NCBI RefSeq assembly: GCF_904849725.1
Contig: NC_058518.1
Coordinates: 505,535,225 to 505,599,224 of the forward strand
From: Hordeum vulgare subsp. vulgare
Taxonomy: Eukaryota > Streptophyta > Magnoliopsida > Poales > Poaceae
DNA length: 64,000 bases
Direction of reading: 5' to 3'
The notes under the pieces were generated by a model. It was not told the origin of the DNA. It made no database searches and saw only the letters and a list, made by a program, of their open reading frames with translations. A program made the translations under genes and the position numbers. Shown here piece by piece: positions 58,407-64,000 of this stretch (positions are counted from its first letter, which is position 1; each line of letters opens with the position of its first letter).

Positions 58407-58915
58407 TTAGTTGTCTTCCTTTGGTGGTGATGGTGGTGGTGGTGTTGAAGTAGTCTCATCCTCCGTCTTCCAAGGCATAGGTGCTCCATCATGGCAGGAT
58501 GAACGAGTCGCCGGAATCCTCAAATCTGCAGCCAACCGTATTGATTTAAATCTATACTCATACTCACAGTTTTGGTTCTGCAGGTCATAGATCTGGCCCT
58601 GGAGTTGATCAACCTGTCATAGAGCCTGGAGAGGTGCTTCCCAATGTCAATGGCATCCATCTTGTGATTGCCGGTGAACTCCGTGATCATCATGTGGTTG
58701 GCGTTGAGTCCACGCTCCACCATCCCTTGGCACTTGAAGACTTGTTGCTCCATTGCTTCGAGCCTCATCTCCATGCTTCTGGTCTTCTTAGGCCCCTCAT
58801 CATCACGGATGTGCAACATCCCCTCACTCATCTTAATAGATTGAGGGTCTTCCGTGAGATAGGGATTGATGACCTTCTCGAAGATCTTGTCCTTAGGAGC
58901 TTTTAGGGAAGTCAT
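58407..58915 (-). pseudogene. Extra ORF after pol (Athila element 2), one frameshift
   Basis: It starts MTSLKAPKDKIFEKVINPYL at 58915. The frame holds for about 98 codons, including a helical charged stretch (MEMRLEAMEQQVFKCQGMVE), then a one-base shift near 58620. In the shifted frame a coiled-coil-like stretch and the tail TSTPPPPSPPKEDN follow, ending at TAA 58407-58409. The tail matches element 1 (TTPPPSPPKKDN), which shows that the two ORFs are the same gene despite different N-termini. No membrane segment is visible. Confidence 0.55.
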
Positions 58916-58927
58916 GATGGTCTAGAT

Positions 58928-59015
58928 CTGCGACAGAAACAAGCTCGAAACGAAAACAGAGGAAAACTGCGTGATACGGAGATCAAAACCCTCGGGCGTA
59001 TATATAATGATTTTT
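58928..59015 (-). promoter_or_regulatory. Conserved TATA motif and leader of the extra ORF (element 2)
   Basis: Minus strand AAAAATCATTATATATAC (59015-58998) is identical to element 1. The leader shares TTTTCGTTTCGAGC and TTTCTGTCGCAG (acceptor-like end at 58928) before the ATG at 58915. Confidence 0.5.
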
Positions 59016-59059
59016 CTGGATCAGAAGGAGTGCTCTGCAAGAAAACGGAGTCCGGGAGG

Positions 59060-59137
59060 CACACGAGGTGCCCACAAGCCCTGTTGTCGCGGCCAGGGGG
59101 GAGGCCGCGGCAACCAAGCTTGTGGCCGCCTCGTGCG
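59060..59137 (-). promoter_or_regulatory. GC-rich compound hairpin between pol and the extra ORF (element 2)
   Basis: The inner stem GTTGTCGCGGCC/GGCCGCGGCAAC (59083-59094 with 59104-59115) lies within an outer stem CACGAGGTGCCCACAAGC/GCTTGTGGCCGCCTCGTG. It is strikingly similar to the LTR hairpin at 56530-56595 of the same element. Confidence 0.7.
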
Positions 59138-59244
59138 CTCTCCGAACTGCTTTTTATTTTTCTAATTTTCCATAAATTCCAAAACAGAGAAAATTTCCTA
59201 TTGGAAAAGTTTCGGAATCCAATTACTTATCGAAACAATACCTC

Positions 59245-62049
59245 TTAGTTTTCACGGTCTGAAACAGGCTGATAAACATCCCTTATGTACTCCTGTGGAG
59301 TTATGATATTGATGATATTGGTCTCAACATTTATGGGAGTACCAGAGATGTAATGCTTGATTCTTTGCCCATTTACCACTCTAGGAAAATTACCTTCCGT
59401 GTTAATGATTTTGATGGCACCGGAACGATATACTTCCTCGACAACGTAGGGACCTTCCCATTTAGAGAGAAGCTTGCCTGCGAAGAATCTTAAACGAGAA
59501 TTGTATAGCAGGACATAATCACCTACATTGAACTCTCGTTTTTGTATTCTTTTGTCGTGCCATCTCTTAACCTTTTCCTTGAACAACTTGGCATTCTCAT
59601 ATGCCTGGCCCCTCCATTCATCTAATGAGCTGATATCAAACAACCGCTTCTCACCGGCAAGTTTGAAATCGAAGTTGAGCTCTTTGATTGCCCAATAAGC
59701 TTTGTGTTCCAACTCAAGAGGTAAATGACATGCCTTACCGTAAACCATTTTATACGGGGACATGCCCATGGGATTCTTATAAGCAGTCCTATAAGCCCAT
59801 AGTGCATCGTCAAGTTTGCTAGACCAATTCTTTCGAGATCTATTGACGGTCTTTTGTAAGATCAATTTGATCTCCCTATTACTCAACTCCACTTGACCAC
59901 TAGACTGAGGATGATAAGGAGATGCAACTCTATGGTTGACATCATACTTAGCGAGCATCTTGCAGAAAACACCATGAATGAAGTGTGAACCACCATCAGT
60001 CATCAGATATCTAGGGACTCCAAATCTTGGGAAAATGACCTCTTTAAGCATCTTAATAGAGGTGTGGTGATCAACATTTCTAGTGGGGATAGCTTCCACC
60101 CACTTAGTGACATAATCCAGAGCAACTAAGATGTGAGTATACCCATTGGAACTCGGGAAAGGTCCCATATAATCAAAGCCCCAGACATCAAATGGTTCAA
60201 TGACAAGTGAATAGTTCATAGGCATTTTCTGACACTTACTGATATTCCCTATTCTTTGGCATTCGTCACAAGACAATACAAACTTACGGGCATCCTTGAA
60301 GAGAGTGGGCCAATAGAAACCTAATTGCAATACCTTATGAGCAGTTCTGTCTCCAGCATGGTGTCCTCCGTAGGCTTCGGAATGACACTTCTGCAGGATC
60401 TGTCCCTGTTTGTGTTCACACACACAACGTCTAATAACACCATCTACTCCTTCCTTGTAAAGGTGAGGATCATCCCAGAAGTAGTGTCTCAAATCAAAGA
60501 AGAATTTCTTCTTTTGCTGGTAGGTGAAACTGGGTGGTATGTATTTGGCTACGATATAGTTTGCGTAATCAGCATACCACGGTGCACTATGTGAAGTGCG
60601 GATGACATTCAATTGCTCATCAGGAAAGCTGTCATCAATAGGTCGTGGGTCATCAAGGACATTCTCTAGCCTAGACAAGTTATCTGCTACACGGTTATCG
60701 GCACCCTTTCGGTCAACAACGTGCAAATCAAATTCATGTAGCAGGAGAACCCATCTGATTAGTCTAGGTTTAGCGTCCTTCTTCTCCATAAGGTACTTAA
60801 TAGCAGCATGATCAGAGTGAATAGTGACTTTGGAGTCAACTATATAAGATCTGAACTTTTCATATGCAAACACGACTGCTAAAAACTCCTTCTACGTAGT
60901 GGCGTAGTTTCTTTGGGCACTGTCTAGAGTTTTACTAGCGTAGTGAATGACATTCAACTTCTTGTCAACTCTTTGTCCTAGAACAACACCAACAGCATAA
61001 TCACTAGAATCGCACATGATTTCAAAGGGCAAGTTCCAATCAGGTGGTTGAACAATAGGTGCGGTTATCAAGGCCTTCTTAAGTATTTCGAAAGCTTCCT
61101 CACAATCCTCATCGAAAACAGAATGAACATCCTTCTGCAAGAGGTTGGTAAGAGGCCTAGAAATCTTAGAGAAGTCTTTAATGAACCTTCTATAGAAACC
61201 AGCATGACCTAGGAAACTTCGTATACCTCTGATATCTGTGGGGCAAGGCATTTTCTCAATTGCATCAACCTTAGCTTTATCAACTTCAATGCCTTTCTCA
61301 GAGATTTTGTGTCCTAAGATGATGCCTTCATTAACCATGAAGTGGCAATTCTCCCAGTTCAAGACGAGGTTGGTATCTTTGCATCTCTGTAAGACTCGAT
61401 CAAGGTTTCTGAGGCAATCGTCAAAGGAAGAACTGTAGATGGAGAAATCATCCATGAAAACCTCAACAATCTTTTCACAAAAGTCAGAGAATATAGCCAT
61501 CATACATCTTTGAAAGGTGGCAGGTGCATTGCACAAGCCAAAAGGCACACGTCTATAAGCAAAGGTACCGAAGGGGCATGTGAAGGTGGTTTTCTCTTGA
61601 TCAGATTGTGCAACATGTATTTGCGAGAAACCTGAATAACCGTCTAGAAAGCAGAAGTGTGTGTGTTTAGATAGCCTTTCTAGCATCTGGTCGATGAACG
61701 GCAAAGGATAATGGTCTTTCCTGGTTGCCTTGTTCAGTTTCCGGAAGTCTATCACCATCTTATAGCCAGTAATAATCCTGTATGGGATTAGTTCATTCTT
61801 ATCATTAGGAATGACGGTGATACCACCCTTCTTAGGTACGCAATGTACTGGACTTACCCAATCACTATGAGCAACAGGATAGATGATTCCTGCTTCGAGA
61901 AGCTTTAATATTTCTTTTCTCACGACCTCTTTCATCCTCGGATTTAGTCTCCGTTGATGATCAGCAACTGGCTTAGAATCAGGATCGGTTTTAATCTTGT
62001 GCTGACATAGAGTGGGACTAATACCCATAAGATCATCAAGAGTATATCC
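59245..62049 (-). pseudogene. Athila element 2 pol (RT, RNase H, integrase), one nonsense codon
   Basis: From the copia junction the frame reads GYTLDDLMGISPTLCQHKIK, then RT (WVSPVHCVPKKGG, KMVIDFRKLNKATRKDHYPL, VEVFMDDFSIYSSS). RNase H follows, with TAG at 60892-60894 in the RNYATT/KEFLAVV motif, where element 1 has GAG (Glu). After the stop it continues [20 protein letters not shown], then integrase with HHCC, FDYMGPF, TDGGSHF and [12 protein letters not shown]. The C-terminal [18 protein letters not shown] precedes the stop at 59245. Apart from this stop and the insertion, the frame is intact over about 2.8 kb. Confidence 0.92.
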
Positions 62050-63866
62050 TGTTGGAATTATGCCCTAGAGGCAATAATAAATATAGTTATTATTATAATT
62101 CCTGTATCGAGATAATCGTTTATTATCCATGCTATAATTGTATTGAATGAAGAGTTATATACATGTGTGGATACATAGACAAAACACTGTCCCTAGCAAG
62201 CCTCTAGTTGGCTAGCCAGTTGATCAAAGATAGTCAGGGTCTTGTGATTATGTACAAGGTGTTGTTGCTTGATAACTGGATCACGTCATTAGAAGAATCA
62301 CGTGATGGACTAGACCCAAACTAATAGACGTAGCATGTTGATCGTGTCATTTTGTTGCTACTGTTTTCTGTGTGTCAAGTATTTGTTCCTATGACCATGA
62401 GATCATATAACTCACTGACACCGGAGGAATGCTTTGTGTGTATCAAACGTCGCAACGTAACTAGGTGACTATAAAGATGCTCTACAGGTATCTTCGAAGG
62501 TGTTCGTTGAGTTAGTATGGATCGAGACTGGGATTTGTCACTCCGTGTGACGGAGAGGTATCTCGGGGCCCACTCGGTACTACAACATCACACACAAGCC
62601 TTGCAAGCAATGTGACTTAGTGTAAGTTGCGGGATCTTGTATTACGGAACCAGTAAAGAGACTTGCCGGTAAACGAGATTGAAATAGGTATGCGGATACT
62701 GACGATCGAATCTCGGGCAAGTAACATACCGAAGGACAAAGGGAATGACATACGGGATTGTATGAATCCTTGGCACTGAGGTTCAAACGATAAGATCTTC
62801 GTAGAATATATGGGATCCAATATGGGCATCCAGGTCCCGCTATTGGGTATTGACCGAGGAGTCACTCGGGTCATGTCTACATAGTTCTCGAACCCGCAGG
62901 GTCTGCACACTTAAGGTTCGACGTTGTTTTATGCGTATTTGAGTTATATGGTTGGTTACCGAATGTTGTTCAGAGTCCCAGATGAGATCACGGACGTCAC
63001 GAGGGTTTCCGGTATGGTCCGGAAACGAAGATTGATATATAGGATGACCTCATTTGATTACCGGAAGGTTTTCGGAGTTACCGGGAATGTACCGGGAATG
63101 ACGAATGGGTTCCGGGTGTTCACCGGGGGGGCGGGGGCAACCCACCCCGGGGAAGCCCTTAGGCCTTGGGGGTGGCGCACCAGCCCTTGGTGGGCTGGTG
63201 GGACAGCCCAAGAGGGCCCTATGTGCCAAGGATAGAAAATCAGAGAGAAATAAAAAAAAAGGAGGTGGGAAAGGAGAGAAGGACTCCACTTTCCAATCCT
63301 AGTTGGACTAGGATTGGAGGAGGACTCCTCCTCCCTTGGTGGCGCAGCCCTTGGGGTTCCTTGAGCCTCAAGGCAAGCCTCCCCTCCCTCCTCCTATATA
63401 TATGGAGCAATTAGGGCTGATTCGAGACAACTTTTCCAAGGCAGCCCGACCACATACCTCCACGGTTTTACCTCTAGATCGCGTTTCTGCGGAGCTCGGG
63501 CGGAGCCCTGCCGAGATAAGATCATCACCAACCTCCGGAGTGCTGTCACGCTGCCGGAGAACTCATCTACCTCTCCGTATCTCTTGCTGGATCAAGAAGG
63601 CCGAGATCATCGTCGAGCTGTACGTGTGCTGAACGCGGAGGTGCCGTCCGTTCGGCAGTACATCATGGGACGGATCGCGGGACGGTTCGTGGGACGGTTC
63701 GCGGGGCGGATCGAGGGATGTGAGGACGTTCCACTACATCAACCGCGTTCACTAACGCTTCTGCTGTGCGATCTACAAGGGTACGTAGATCGGAAATCCC
63801 CTCTCGTAGATGAACATCACCATGATAGGTCTTCGTGCGCGTAGGAAATTTTTTGTTTCCCATGCG
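62050..63866 (+). repeat. Copia element 2 5' LTR, 3' end deleted
   Basis: It is homologous to 52658-50844 (inverse). The LTR stops at TTTCCCATGCG, 13 bp short of the expected CGTTCCCCAACA end, and continues into element-internal TTTTGCTGCCC. The missing part includes the primer binding site. Confidence 0.85.
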
Positions 63867-64000
63867 TTTTGCTGCCCTCCTTAGTCTTTTCTTGATTCCG
63901 CGGTATTGTTGGATTGAAGCGGCTTGGACCGACATTACTCGTACGCTTACGAGAGACTGGTTTCATCGCTACGAGTAACCCCCTTGCTCAAAGATGACTG
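63867..64000 (+). other. Copia element 2 leader sequence
   Basis: Closely matches the inverse of 50633-50766 in copia element 1 (for example GATTCCGCGGTATTGTTGGA). Non-coding leader region. Confidence 0.8.

Larger units (their letters stand above)
55341..62049 (-). mobile_element. Athila-clade gypsy retrotransposon, element 2 (continues past window)
   Basis: Minus strand: 3' LTR (56871-55341), polypurine tract, untranslated region, extra ORF, then pol. It is split near the start of RT by copia element 2 at 62050, so gag, primer site and 5' LTR should lie beyond 64000. It is less decayed than element 1, with one nonsense codon in about 930 pol codons. Confidence 0.9.
62050..64000 (+). mobile_element. 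BARE/WIS/Angela-like copia element 2, runs off the window
   Basis: It begins TGTTGGAATTATGCCCTAGA inside the RT region of Athila element 2. The LTR is followed directly by internal sequence homologous to the inverse of 50640-50766. The 5-bp preceding sequence TATCC should recur after the element if it is a simple insertion. Confidence 0.88.

Overview
The window looks like plant nuclear DNA from a Triticeae grass (wheat, Aegilops, barley or a relative). It is dominated by nested transposable elements of recognisable Triticeae type: BARE/WIS/Angela-like copia LTRs beginning TGTTGGAA(A)TATGCCCTAG, Athila-clade gypsy elements with a tRNA-Asp-type primer site, Stowaway and Tourist MITEs, Helitrons and a MuDR-type MULE. 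The only convincing host gene is a 20-exon CTP synthase on the minus strand (19516-24994), whose 1800-nt CDS reads open from ATG to stop.

Layout. 1-3760: a head-to-tail array of Helitron-like units on the minus strand. 3761-5002: AT-rich DNA with a dispersed TTGCCAGAT motif. 5013-10207: a complete MULE with 113-bp terminal inverted repeats and a 10-bp target duplication; it carries a broken MuDR transposase on the minus strand and an apparently intact two-exon GRF-type zinc-finger/membrane-anchor gene on the plus strand. 10377-11814: a retroposon with a LINE-like tail. 12414-15326: two abutting Helitron-like units. 15327-18872: decayed transposon DNA, including a gypsy 3' LTR and a LINE-like tail. 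18873-19010: a perfect 3 x 46 bp minisatellite downstream of CTP synthase. 25840-27400: three diverged tandem copies of a roughly 0.5-0.6 kb unit upstream of CTP synthase. 28-35 kb: mostly gene-free, with several MITEs, two of which contain another element nested inside.

35.7-64 kb is a nest of LTR retrotransposons. An older retroelement with a broken Q-I-P-Q-rich ORF is cut at 39063 by Athila element 1 (plus strand, 39064-55340). Element 1 is cut inside integrase by a minus-strand copia element (44971-52658, perfect 5-bp target duplication). Athila element 2 (minus strand, from 55341) starts 7 bp into the 3' LTR of element 1. A second copia element starts at 62050 inside element 2 and runs off the window. 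The two Athila copies therefore face each other tail to tail.

The most interesting signal is the stretch after pol in both Athila copies. Each has a GC-rich hairpin also found in its LTR, an identical 18-nt TATA-bearing sequence, a leader with a candidate splice acceptor, a small sense-strand ORF with a shared Pro-rich C-terminus, and a second polypurine tract. This suggests an expression module for an accessory ORF in the env-like position.

All identifications come from reading the sequence and from remembered family features; no database search was possible. Family names are given only where terminal motifs or domains support them.
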